A DNA stretch of 64,000 nt from Xanthomonas sacchari (lineage in GTDB: Bacteria; Pseudomonadota; Gammaproteobacteria; Xanthomonadales; Xanthomonadaceae), in the NCBI RefSeq assembly GCF_040529065.1, contig NZ_CP132343.1:372001-436000 (forward strand). The letters run 5' to 3'. The notes under the pieces are model-generated. The model did not search any database and was not told the DNA's origin. It was given only the letters and a program-made list of their open reading frames with translations. The position numbers and the translations under genes were made by a program. Numbering within the stretch: the first letter of the stretch is position 1; each line of letters opens with the position of its first letter. Positions 51,448 through 62,511 of the stretch are shown piece after piece.

Positions 51448-52326
51448 ATGACGACGATTGGATTCCTCGGCCTGGGCACGATGGGCCAGCCGATCGCGCT
51501 CAACCTGCTGCGTGCCGGCCATGCGTTGACGGTCTGGAACCGCAGCCCCGCGGCGGCGCAGCCCCTGCTCGAGGCCGGCGCGCAGCTGGCCGCGCAACCG
51601 GCCGACGCGGTGCGCGGGCCGGTGTTGTTCTCGATGCTGGCCGACGACACCGCGGTGCGCGAGACCCTGCTCGATCGCGGCGCGCTGGACGCGCTCACTG
51701 CGGGCAGCGTGCACGTCAACATGGCCACCATCTCGGTGGCATTGGCGCGCGAACTGCACGCGCTGCATGCCGAGCGCGGCGTCGCCTACCTGGCGATGCC
51801 GGTGCTGGGGCGGGTGGAGGTGGCCGCGGCCGGCCAGCTCAACCTGCTGGCCGCCGGCGATGCCGCGGCGCTGGCGCGGGTGCAGCCGTTGCTCGATGTC
51901 ATCGGACGCAAGACCTGGTATTTCGGCGCCGCGCCGGAACAGGCCAACGCGGTCAAGCTCGCCGCCAACCTGTGCCTGGCCAGCGCCATCGGCACCATGG
52001 CCGAAGCATCGGCGCTGGTGCGCGGGCACGGCGTGGAAGCGGCCGATTTCCTCGACATGCTCACCAGCACCGTGTTCGCCGCACCGGCCTACCAGACCTA
52101 CGGCGGCATGATCGCCGAGCAGCGCTACAGCCCGGCCGGCTTCAAGGCCACGCTGGGCCTGAAGGATGTGCGCCTGGCGCTGAACGCCGGCGAGACCCGG
52201 CATGTGCCGATGCCGCTGGCGGCGGTACTGCGCGATGCCTTCATCGAGGCCATCGCGCACGGCGACGGCGAACTGGACTGGGCGGCGCTGGCCAAGGTCG
52301 CCGCGCGCCGCGCCGGCCAGGCCTGA
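51448..52326 (+). CDS. NAD(P)-dependent beta-hydroxyacid dehydrogenase family protein
   Basis: 292 residues. The Rossmann N-terminus FLGLGTMGQPIALNLLRAGH and the catalytic Lys in ANAVKLAANL place it in the 3-hydroxyisobutyrate dehydrogenase/tartronate semialdehyde reductase/GLYR group. The all-helical C-terminal domain follows. The exact substrate is not clear; succinic semialdehyde or related compounds are used by GLYR members. It is 54 bp from the ene-reductase gene on the same strand and is probably co-transcribed with it. Confidence 0.87.
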   Translation: MTTIGFLGLGTMGQPIALNLLRAGHALTVWNRSPAAAQPLLEAGAQLAAQPADAVRGPVLFSMLADDTAVRETLLDRGALDALTAGSVHVNMATISVALARELHALHAERGVAYLAMPVLGRVEVAAAGQLNLLAAGDAAALARVQPLLDVIGRKTWYFGAAPEQANAVKLAANLCLASAIGTMAEASALVRGHGVEAADFLDMLTSTVFAAPAYQTYGGMIAEQRYSPAGFKATLGLKDVRLALNAGETRHVPMPLAAVLRDAFIEAIAHGDGELDWAALAKVAARRAGQA

Positions 52327-52448
52327 GCGACGCGGCACGTCTTCAGCGGACCTTGGCGGCGCATGCGGCACACTGCGTGCCCGCTTGAGCCTGGCGCGCG
52401 CTTGCCGCTAAGGTGCGGCGATTTGCTGGCGCATCACAGGAGGATGCC

Positions 52449-52889
52449 ATGAGCCCGAATTCATCCGATCCCGGCGACAGAGCGCCGATCCAGCCGCCGC
52501 GCGCGGTCGTGCGCGAGGCCGTGCCGGGGCCCGATCATCCGGACCACCCGGATCACCTGTTGTACGCGCAGATCCGCGAGGGCGTGCACGCGCTGGACGC
52601 GGCCTGCGGCCGCGCGCCGGATGCGATCAGCGAGCGCATGGTGGCGCGGCTGCTGCCCCTGGCCAAGGAATACGGCTTCGACCAGGTCGACCACGTGGTG
52701 CTCAGCCGCGAGATCGGCGAGGTGGAGGATGGCGAGAACGTGTTCCTGGTGCGCGGCGACCTGGACGATCCGGCGCACCTGCGCGCGCACATCACCACCC
52801 ACGAAGCGGTCGGCATGTCGGTGGAGGATTCGCTGGCGCGCCTGGAGAAGGTCAACCGCCGTCTGGCGCTGCGCTTGCGTCCGGAGTGA
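52449..52889 (+). CDS. XVIPCD-like protein without a toxin domain (possible type IV secretion substrate)
   Basis: 146 residues. After a Pro-rich start (about 1-27), nearly the whole protein looks like the Xanthomonas VirD4-interacting protein conserved domain: DHPDHPDHLLYAQIREGVHA, a central helical part, then DQVDHVVLSREIGEVEDGEN with FLVRGDLDDPAHLRAHI, and VEDSLARLEK. In known X-T4SS effectors this domain is C-terminal to a lytic toxin domain; here none is present. AGGAGG 5 nt upstream supports ATG 52449. No immunity-like lipoprotein gene adjoins. It may be an adaptor, a decoy, a remnant or a small effector. Confidence 0.78.
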   Translation: MSPNSSDPGDRAPIQPPRAVVREAVPGPDHPDHPDHLLYAQIREGVHALDAACGRAPDAISERMVARLLPLAKEYGFDQVDHVVLSREIGEVEDGENVFLVRGDLDDPAHLRAHITTHEAVGMSVEDSLARLEKVNRRLALRLRPE

Positions 52890-52960
52890 GTGCAGGCGAG
52901 TGAGCAATGTCCCAAGTGTGACGTCAGCCGCGACCTGATGTTAGTGCGAGCACGGCCGAG

Positions 52961-53290
52961 CCCCTCTCCCCCCGGGAGAGGGGTTGGGGTGAGGGGCCGG
53001 GCGCGCAGCGCATGCGGTGTGTTTCGACTGCACGAGGCTTCGCCCGAACCCTCATCCGCCCCTTCGGGGCACCTTCTCCCGAAGGGAGAAGGGAGCAATA
53101 AGCCCCTCTCCCCCCGGGAGAGGGGTTGGGGTGAGGGTACGGGCGCGCTGCGCATGCGATGTTTCGACTGCACGATGCTCCGCCCGTTCCCTCATCCGCC
53201 CCTTCGGGGCATCTTCTCCCGAAGGGAGAAGGGAGCAATAAGCCCCTCTCCCTCCGGGAGAGGGGTTGGGGTGAGGGTACGGGTCCCCTA
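52961..53290 (+). repeat. Tandem ~141 bp repeat (2.3 units) before purU
   Basis: Units begin CCCCTCTCCCCCCGGGAGAG at 52961 and 53103, and CCCCTCTCCCTCCGGGAGAG at 53243, with spacings of 142 and 140 bp. Each contains the hairpin CTCTCCC..GGGAGAG, a GGTTGGGGTGAGGG stretch and a second hairpin TTCTCCCGAAGGGAGAA. The third unit is cut after about 48 bp, just before purU. It resembles REP-type sequences seen in many proteobacteria. Confidence 0.85.
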
Positions 53291-53294
53291 TCAT
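53266..53294 (+). promoter_or_regulatory. Candidate purU promoter built partly from the repeat
   Basis: TTGGGG (53266-53271) lies in the last partial repeat unit and TATCAT (53289-53294) follows after 17 bp. The -10 ends 6 nt before the purU ATG, so the transcript may be leaderless. Confidence 0.5.
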
Positions 53295-53300
53295 CCGCAA

Positions 53301-54152
53301 ATGCGCCACGACTACATCCTGACCCTGTCCTGCCCGGACCGCACCGGCATCGTCTACCGCGTCAGCGGCCTGCTGTTCGAGCACGGCTGCAACATCCTCG
53401 ACGCGCAGCAGTTCGGCGACGAGGAAAGCGGCCGCTTCTTCCTGCGCGTGCACTTCGACGTGCCGGCCGACGGCGTCGTCGCCGCGGTGAAGCTGCAATT
53501 GGAGCCGCTGGCCACCGACTACGCGATGGACTGGCAACTGCACGACGCGCGCCGCCGTGCGCGCCTGCTGGTGCTGGTCAGCAAACAGGGCCACTGCCTC
53601 AACGACCTGCTGTTCCGCGCGCACAGCCGGCAGTTGCGGGTGGATATCGCCGCGGTGGCCTCCAACCACCCCGATTTCGCCGCGCTCGCCGGCTCCTACG
53701 GCGTGCCGTTCCATCACTTGCCGGTGAGCGCCGCCAATCGCGACGAACAGGAGGCGCAGTTGCTGGCGCTGGTCGAACGCGAACGCATCGACCTGGTGGT
53801 GCTGGCCCGCTACATGCAGATCCTGTCGCCGACCCTGTGCGCGGCGCTGGCTGGGCGCGCGATCAACATCCACCACAGCTTCCTGCCCAGCTTCAAGGGC
53901 GCGCAGCCGTACCACCAGGCGCACGCGCGCGGGGTCAAGATCATCGGCGCCACCGCGCACTACGTCACCGGCGACCTGGACGAAGGCCCGATCATCGAGC
54001 AGGACGTGGCCCGCGTGGACCACGCCATGACCCCGCGCGAACTGGTGCGCCTGGGCAGCGACACCGAGTCGCAAGTGCTGGCCCGCGCCGTGCGCCGCCA
54101 CGTCGAACATCGCATCCTGCTCAACGGGCATCGGACGGTCGTGTTTCGGTAA
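53301..54152 (+). CDS. purU: Formyltetrahydrofolate deformylase
   Basis: 283 residues, usual length. An N-terminal ACT domain (about 1-80, LTLSCPDRTGIVYRVSGLLF) precedes the formyltransferase fold (about 88-283). The catalytic region is INIHHSFLPSFKGAQPYHQA, and GATAHYVTGDLDEGPIIEQD holds the catalytic Asp. It hydrolyses 10-formyl-THF to formate and THF, balancing one-carbon pools. There is no SD before ATG 53301. The promoter appears to include sequence from the tandem repeat directly upstream. Confidence 0.95.
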   Translation: MRHDYILTLSCPDRTGIVYRVSGLLFEHGCNILDAQQFGDEESGRFFLRVHFDVPADGVVAAVKLQLEPLATDYAMDWQLHDARRRARLLVLVSKQGHCLNDLLFRAHSRQLRVDIAAVASNHPDFAALAGSYGVPFHHLPVSAANRDEQEAQLLALVERERIDLVVLARYMQILSPTLCAALAGRAINIHHSFLPSFKGAQPYHQAHARGVKIIGATAHYVTGDLDEGPIIEQDVARVDHAMTPRELVRLGSDTESQVLARAVRRHVEHRILLNGHRTVVFR

Positions 54153-54154
54153 GG

Positions 54155-54263
54155 CGGGGAGTGGGGATTCGGGATTGGGGATTCGTCAAAGCGGCCCGCG
54201 TCACACCACGACGGTGATCAGCCAGGCCGCTTTTGCGAATCCCCAATCCCGAATCCCCAATCA
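54155..54263. terminator. Bidirectional hairpin made of GGGATTC clusters between purU and the BaeR-like gene
   Basis: GGGGAGTGGGGATTCGGGAT and on (54155-54184) faces its inverse (54235-54263). Inside lies a second inverted pair, CAAAGCGGCC (54187-54196) and GGCCGCTTTTG (54225-54235). The whole gap between two convergent genes can fold as one hairpin, and TTTT on one strand suits termination. Confidence 0.65.
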
Positions 54264-54944
54264 CGGCTCAAACCGATAACCAGCCCCATACACCGAGCGC
54301 ACCCAGTCCTCGACGCCGGCGTCGGCGAGTTTGCGGCGCAGGTTCTTGACGTGGCTGTCGACGGTGCGGTCGGTGACGATGCGGTGGTCGAGGTAGAGCC
54401 GGTCCATCAGTTGCTCGCGCGAGTACACGCGTCCCGGCGCGGCGGCGAGGGTGCGCAGCAGGCGGAACTCGACCTGGGTCAGGTCCAGGTCGCGGCCGTG
54501 CACGCTGGCGCGGCACGCGTCCTCGTCGATCCGCAGGCCCGGCGCCGGCGCGCCGTTGGGATCGTGGCGATGGCGGCGCAGCACCGCCTGCACCCGCGCC
54601 ACCACCTCACGCGGGCTGAACGGCTTGCAGATGTAGTCGTCGGCGCCGATCTCCAGCCCCAGCAGGCGGTCGATCTCCTCCACCCGCGCGGTGACCATGA
54701 TCACCGGCACCGCGCTTTCCCTGCGCAGGTCGCGGCAGATCTCCAGCCCATCGCGGTTGGGCAGCATCAGGTCCAGCAGCACCAGGTCCGGCTGCTGCGC
54801 GCGGAAGGCGCCCAGTACCTGCGCGCCATCGGCGATCCAGTCGTGCGAATAGCCGGCCGCGTGCAGATATTCGCGCAGCACTGCGGCCAGACGCGGTTCG
54901 TCCTCGACGATCAGCACGTGCCCGATCGGATCCAGGCTGCTCAT
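54261..54944 (-). CDS. Response regulator, BaeR-like (OmpR family)
   Basis: 227 residues. Receiver with EDE (about 14-16), Asp58 in [10 protein letters not shown] and Lys in [13 protein letters not shown]. The DNA-binding domain contains [20 protein letters not shown] and [17 protein letters not shown], and ends [11 protein letters not shown], the BaeR pattern. It overlaps the kinase gene by 4 bp and the system is divergent from an RND efflux operon. By analogy with BaeSR and SmeRS it probably activates that operon in response to envelope damage or drugs. Confidence 0.9.
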   Translation of the reverse strand: MSSLDPIGHVLIVEDEPRLAAVLREYLHAAGYSHDWIADGAQVLGAFRAQQPDLVLLDLMLPNRDGLEICRDLRRESAVPVIMVTARVEEIDRLLGLEIGADDYICKPFSPREVVARVQAVLRRHRHDPNGAPAPGLRIDEDACRASVHGRDLDLTQVEFRLLRTLAAAPGRVYSREQLMDRLYLDHRIVTDRTVDSHVKNLRRKLADAGVEDWVRSVYGAGYRFEP

Positions 54945-56320
54945 GCCGCGAGCGCCGGTAGACGTACCACCACGCGCAATCCGCCGAGTGTAGAAGGCTC
55001 GGCGTCGATCGCACCACCATGGGCCTCGGCGATGTTGCGGCAGATCGCCAGGCCCAGGCCGCTGCCGCCGCTGGCGCGGTTGCGCGAGGCCTCGGCGCGA
55101 TAGAAGCGTTCGAACAGGCGCGCTCGCTTGTCCGCTTCCACGCCTGGTGCGCTGTCCTCCACTACCAGCTCCAGCATCGCGTCGCGGAGCGTGCAGCGCA
55201 CCTGCACCGTGCCGCCGGCATCGGTGTAGCGCAGGGCGTTCTCCAGCAGGTTGCCGAGCAGTTGCTGCAGGCGGCGTTCGTCGCCGTCCACCGGCAGCGG
55301 GCCGGCCTGGATCTGCTCCTGCACGTGGAGCTGCGCGGCGGCGAAGCGCGCGCGCATGCCGTCAAGCACGGTGGCCAGGATCACCGCCAGGTCGACCGGC
55401 GCGCGTCGGTAGGCGAGCGCGCCGACGTCGGTCAGCGACACGTCGTACAGGTCTTCGATCAGCTTGCCGAGCTGGCCGACCTGCTGGTGCAGCGAGCCCA
55501 GCGAGTGCTGCGTCATCGGCCGGATGCCGTCCTGCAGCGCTTCCAGTTCCGCACGCAGTACCGCCAGCGGCGTGCGTAGCTCGTGCGAGATATCGGCCAT
55601 GAAGTCGCGACGCGCGCGCTCGTTGTGCTCCAGCGCCTGCGCCAGCAGATTGAAGTCGCGCGCCAACTGGCCGAGTTCGTCGCGCGCGTCGGCGTCGATG
55701 CGGGTGGCGTAGTCGCCGGCGGCCAGACGGTGGGTGGCGCCGGTGAGGCCGCGCATGCGCCGCAACAGGGCGCGCGACAGCAGCCAACCGAGCAGCGCGG
55801 CGACCACCAGCGAGGCGCTGCCGATCGTCCACCATGCGCGCTGCTGCGCCGCGTAGAACCGCGCGTCTGCCGCTGCCAGCGCTTTCTGGAACGGCAGCAT
55901 CGCCATCCAGCCGACGGTTCGGCCGTCGACCACCACCGGGCGCAGGATATCGTCGCGCCCGACATCCGGATTGCCGATCAGCGACTTGAAGTCCTGGTCG
56001 AGCAGCGCGAAGCGAAACACCGCGCCGGTCTGGTCGGAAATCGGCGGCGCCCTGCGCGGCGGGCCGGGGCCACGCTCCGGGCGCATCAGCACGAACCAGA
56101 CTTCGGGATTGTCGCGCACGAAATCCCAGCTGCCGTGGCGCGCGTATTCGGCCCTGACCCGCGGCAAGGCCTCCTGCATGCGCTCCACGCCCTGTTCGTT
56201 GAGGTAATCCAGGAACTGGCGCTTGACGAAGGCCTGCACGGCCAGGCCGTTGATCAACAGCACCGTCACGCAGGCGGCGAGGATGGCGAGGAACAGCTTG
56301 GCGGTGAGGCCCAGTTTCAT
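54941..56320 (-). CDS. Sensor histidine kinase, BaeS-like
   Basis: 459 residues. Helices at about 9-30 and 165-185 flank a periplasmic sensor of about 130 residues, followed by HAMP and the H-box [17 protein letters not shown] with His246. The ATP domain has [28 protein letters not shown] and [19 protein letters not shown]. It is a typical envelope-stress or drug-sensing kinase. The start at ATG 56320 gives the short cytosolic lead [10 protein letters not shown]. Its gene precedes the regulator on the same strand. Confidence 0.9.
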   Translation of the reverse strand: MKLGLTAKLFLAILAACVTVLLINGLAVQAFVKRQFLDYLNEQGVERMQEALPRVRAEYARHGSWDFVRDNPEVWFVLMRPERGPGPPRRAPPISDQTGAVFRFALLDQDFKSLIGNPDVGRDDILRPVVVDGRTVGWMAMLPFQKALAAADARFYAAQQRAWWTIGSASLVVAALLGWLLSRALLRRMRGLTGATHRLAAGDYATRIDADARDELGQLARDFNLLAQALEHNERARRDFMADISHELRTPLAVLRAELEALQDGIRPMTQHSLGSLHQQVGQLGKLIEDLYDVSLTDVGALAYRRAPVDLAVILATVLDGMRARFAAAQLHVQEQIQAGPLPVDGDERRLQQLLGNLLENALRYTDAGGTVQVRCTLRDAMLELVVEDSAPGVEADKRARLFERFYRAEASRNRASGGSGLGLAICRNIAEAHGGAIDAEPSTLGGLRVVVRLPALAA

Positions 56321-56480
56321 CGGAGGGGCGACGCGCGGCGCGGAAACGACAATTGCTGCGTATTAGCCGCGCCATGGCAGTGGAAATCAAGCGAATCCGC
56401 GCCATCGCCGGCAATCTCCAAATTTGCTGCACATTTGCGCACTAGCGTGGCCAGCTTCGGAAATCCCGTGAGTTCGCCGC
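56321..56480. promoter_or_regulatory. Divergent control region, baeS-like/RND operon
   Basis: The 160 bp gap contains two direct ATTTGC repeats at 56422-56427 and 56433-56438, 11 bp apart (one helical turn), in an AT-rich patch. Such spacing is common for OmpR-family regulators. No -35/-10 pair was assigned with confidence. Confidence 0.4.
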
Positions 56481-57692
56481 ATGCCGTCCGTCGCCTGTCG
56501 TCTTCCCATCGCGTCCTCGCGCTGGCTGTTGCCCGTCGCCATCGCCACGGTCATGGCCGCGTGTTCGTCCAAGCTGCCGCCGCAGATGCCGCAGACGCAG
56601 GTCGGCGTGCAGACAGTCACGGTGCAACGCCTCGCTGTGGATCAGACCCTGTCCGGCCGCACCGTGGCCTACATGGCCTCGGACGTGCGCCCGCAGGTCG
56701 GCGGCATCCTGCGCAAGCGGCTGTTCGCCGAAGGCCAGGACGTGCACGCGGGGCAGGTGCTGTACGAGATCGATCCGGCCAGCTACCAGGCTGCGTACGA
56801 CACCGCCAAGGGCGACCTGGCACAGGCCGAGGCGGCGGTCCTGTCGGCCAGGCCCAAGGCGCAGCGCTACCAGACCCTGGTCGGGTTGGATGCGGTCAGC
56901 AAGCAGGACGGCGACGATGCGCTGGCCACGTTGCGCTCGAACGAGGCGGCGGTGGTCGCGGCCAAGGCCGCACTGCAGACCGCGCGCATCAATCTCGACT
57001 ACACCCGCATCACCGCGCCGATCTCCGGACGCATCGGCACCTCCAGCTACACGCCGGGCGCGCTGGTCAGCGCCGGCCAGAGCGAGGTGCTGGCCACCAT
57101 CAACCAGCTCGACCCGATGTATGTGGACGTGACCCAGTCCAGCGCGCAGCTGCTGCAGTTGCGCCGCCAACTCGACGCCGGCCAGCTCAAGGCGGTGGAC
57201 GGGAAGGCCGAGGTGACGCTGCAACTGGAGGACGGCAGCACCTATGCGCACAGCGGCACGCTGGAGGTGGTGGATGCCGCAGTCGATACCGCCACCGGCA
57301 CGGTCAAGCTGCGCGCGGTGGTGCCCAATCCCGACCATCTGCTGCTGCCCGGCATGTACGTCAAGGCGGTGTTGCCGATGGCGGTGGACGAGCAGGCCAT
57401 CCTGGTGCCGCAGCAGGCGGTCAGCCGCAACAGCAAGGGCGAGGCGGTGGCGATGGTGGTCGGCAGCGACCACAAGGTCGCCCAGCGCGTGCTGCGCACC
57501 GGCGATGCGATCGGCGACACGTGGGTGGTACGCGACGGCCTGAAGGCCGGTGACAAGGTCATCGTGCAGGGCCTGCAGAAGGTGTCGGTCGGCGCCGAGG
57601 TCAAGGCGGTGGAGGTGAGTGCGGCCGCGATGGCCGGCCCCGCCGCAACGGCTACGCAGGGTGCCACTGCCGCGGCACCGAAGGCCGACTGA
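56481..57692 (+). CDS. RND efflux periplasmic adaptor (MFP) lipoprotein
   Basis: 403 residues. A signal with the lipobox-like TVMAAC (Cys about 28) suggests a lipoprotein. The hairpin, lipoyl and beta-barrel domains of AcrA/MexA are visible: VRPQVGGILRKRLFAEGQDV, YTRITAPISGRIGTSSYTPG and LLPGMYVKAVLPM. The C-terminal 20 residues are Ala/Thr-rich. It bridges the permease and the outer-membrane channel. It is the first gene of the operon with the permease 9 bp away. Confidence 0.94.
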   Translation: MPSVACRLPIASSRWLLPVAIATVMAACSSKLPPQMPQTQVGVQTVTVQRLAVDQTLSGRTVAYMASDVRPQVGGILRKRLFAEGQDVHAGQVLYEIDPASYQAAYDTAKGDLAQAEAAVLSARPKAQRYQTLVGLDAVSKQDGDDALATLRSNEAAVVAAKAALQTARINLDYTRITAPISGRIGTSSYTPGALVSAGQSEVLATINQLDPMYVDVTQSSAQLLQLRRQLDAGQLKAVDGKAEVTLQLEDGSTYAHSGTLEVVDAAVDTATGTVKLRAVVPNPDHLLLPGMYVKAVLPMAVDEQAILVPQQAVSRNSKGEAVAMVVGSDHKVAQRVLRTGDAIGDTWVVRDGLKAGDKVIVQGLQKVSVGAEVKAVEVSAAAMAGPAATATQGATAAAPKAD

Positions 57693-57701
57693 GGAACCGC
57701 C

Positions 57702-60844
<3,143 letters not shown>

Positions 60845-60848
<4 letters not shown>

Positions 60849-62299
60849 TCCGTTCGTTCCTGCGCCGTGGCGCGCTGGTTGTGGCCTGCGCCGGTGTCCT
60901 CGCCGGCTGCGCGAGCCTGGCGCCGAGCTATGCCCGTCCCGACGCACCGGTGCCGGCCACCTTCGCCCACAGCGGCAGCGGCGCCGCTGGCGACGGCGCC
61001 AACGTGGCGACCCTGGACTGGCGCCAGGTGTTCCTCGATCCGCGCCTGCAGCAGGTGATCGCGCAGGCGCTGGACAACAACCGCGACCTGCGCGTGGCCG
61101 TGCTCAACATCGACAAGGCGCGCGCGCAATACCGCATCCAGGGCGCCGACCTGTTCCCGTCGGCAAGTGTGAGCGGTAGCCAGAGCGCTGCGCGCAGCAG
61201 CGCTTCCACCAGCGCCAGTGGACGCGCCGAGGTGGCGAGGACCTACACGGCCGACGTCGCCGTCAGCAGTTGGGAGCTGGACCTGTTCGGACGCATCCGC
61301 AGCCTCAAGGACGAGGCCCTGGAAACCTACCTGGCCACCGCGCAGACCCAGCGCAGTACCCGCCTGAGCCTGGTCGCCGAGGTCGCCGCGGATTGGCTGG
61401 CCGTGGCCGCCGACCAGCAGCGCCTGGCGCTGGCGCAGCAGACGCTGGACAGCCAGCGGCAGACCCTGACGCTGACCGAGGCGCGGCATCGCGAAGGCAT
61501 CGCCTCCGGGCTGGACCTGGCACAAGTTCAGACCAGCGTGGAGAGCGCACGTGCCGACGTGGCCAGCTACACCACGCAACTGGCCACCGCGCGCAACGCC
61601 CTGGACCTGGTGGTCGGCGCGTCGGTGGCGGCCGATGCCCTGCCGCAGGCCGGCGCGCTGGAGGACGGCGTGGCGCTGGCGCCGCTGCCGGCGCCGCTGG
61701 AGTCGCGCGTGCTGCTGCAGCGGCCGGACGTGCTGTACGCCGAGCACGCGCTGAAGTCGGCCAACGCCGACATCGGCGCGGCACGCGCGGCGTTCTTCCC
61801 GACCATCTCGCTGACTGCCTCGAGCGGGCGCAGCAGCAGCGCGTTGTCGAGTCTGTTCGACGCCGGCAGCCGCACCTGGTCGTTCGTGCCCAGCATCAGC
61901 GTGCCGATCTTCCGTGCCGGCGCGCTCAAGGCCGAACTGGACGTGGCCCGCATCACCCGCGACGCCAACGTCGCCACCTACGAGAAGGCGATCCAGAGCG
62001 CCTTCAGCGAAGTGGTCGACGCACTGGCCACGCGCGCGCAACTGGATGAACGCATGGACGCACAACGCGCCTTGGTCGCGGCCACCCAGCGCAGCGATGA
62101 CCTGGCCGAGGCCCGCTATCGCAATGGCGTGGACAGCTATCTGGACGCACTGGATTCGCAGCGCTCGCTCTACGCCGCGCAGCAGGACCTGATCACGTTG
62201 CGCCTGACCGAGGCGAGCAACCGCGTGACCCTATACAAGGTGCTTGGCGGCGGCGCCGATGCGCAGAGCGGCGAGTCTGTGGCGGATGCGGCGCGTTAG
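60845..62299 (+). CDS. Outer-membrane efflux channel (OprM/NodT family lipoprotein)
   Basis: 484 residues. The lipoprotein signal ends at VLAGCASLAPSYARP (lipobox LAGC). Two repeats of the TolC-like fold are present, the first around LDPRLQQVIAQALDNNRDLR and the second around LLQRPDVLYAEHALKSANAD. SWELDLFGRIRSLKDEALE is a standard OprM motif. Start GTG 60845 overlaps the permease stop (GTGA). It completes the tripartite pump. A REP element follows the stop after about 25-60 bp. Confidence 0.94.
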
Positions 62300-62324
62300 C
62301 GTATTCCCCGCACGGTCGTCGGAC

Positions 62325-62382
62325 CGGCTCGGCCGCGACAGACATTGTCGGCAATGCCTGTCGCGGCTGAAGCCGCTCCTAC
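62325..62382. repeat. REP-like pair, one member degraded
   Basis: The minus-strand copy of GTAGGAGCGGCTTCAGCCGCGAC at 62360-62382 is intact. Its upstream partner is reduced to GGCTCGGCCGCGAC (62326-62339). A GAATCCC-type cluster (about 62476-62500) follows before the lipase-like gene. These account for the 212 bp between two convergent genes. Confidence 0.7.
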
Positions 62383-62511
62383 AACAACCGCATGCCGAGC
62401 GAATTGCACCAGCCGCGGCTTCGGCACTGGGGAGAGATCGGCGCTGCACAGGCTGACATGCCCGGGCAGCGCTTCACCAATCCCCAATCCCGACTCCCTG
62501 ATCTCAGCCCC

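Noticed and set aside
52961..53290. Possible CRISPR array or phage-like direct repeats before purU
   Set aside because: Only 2.3 units of about 141 bp with no unique spacers and no cas genes. It is a REP-type tandem repeat.
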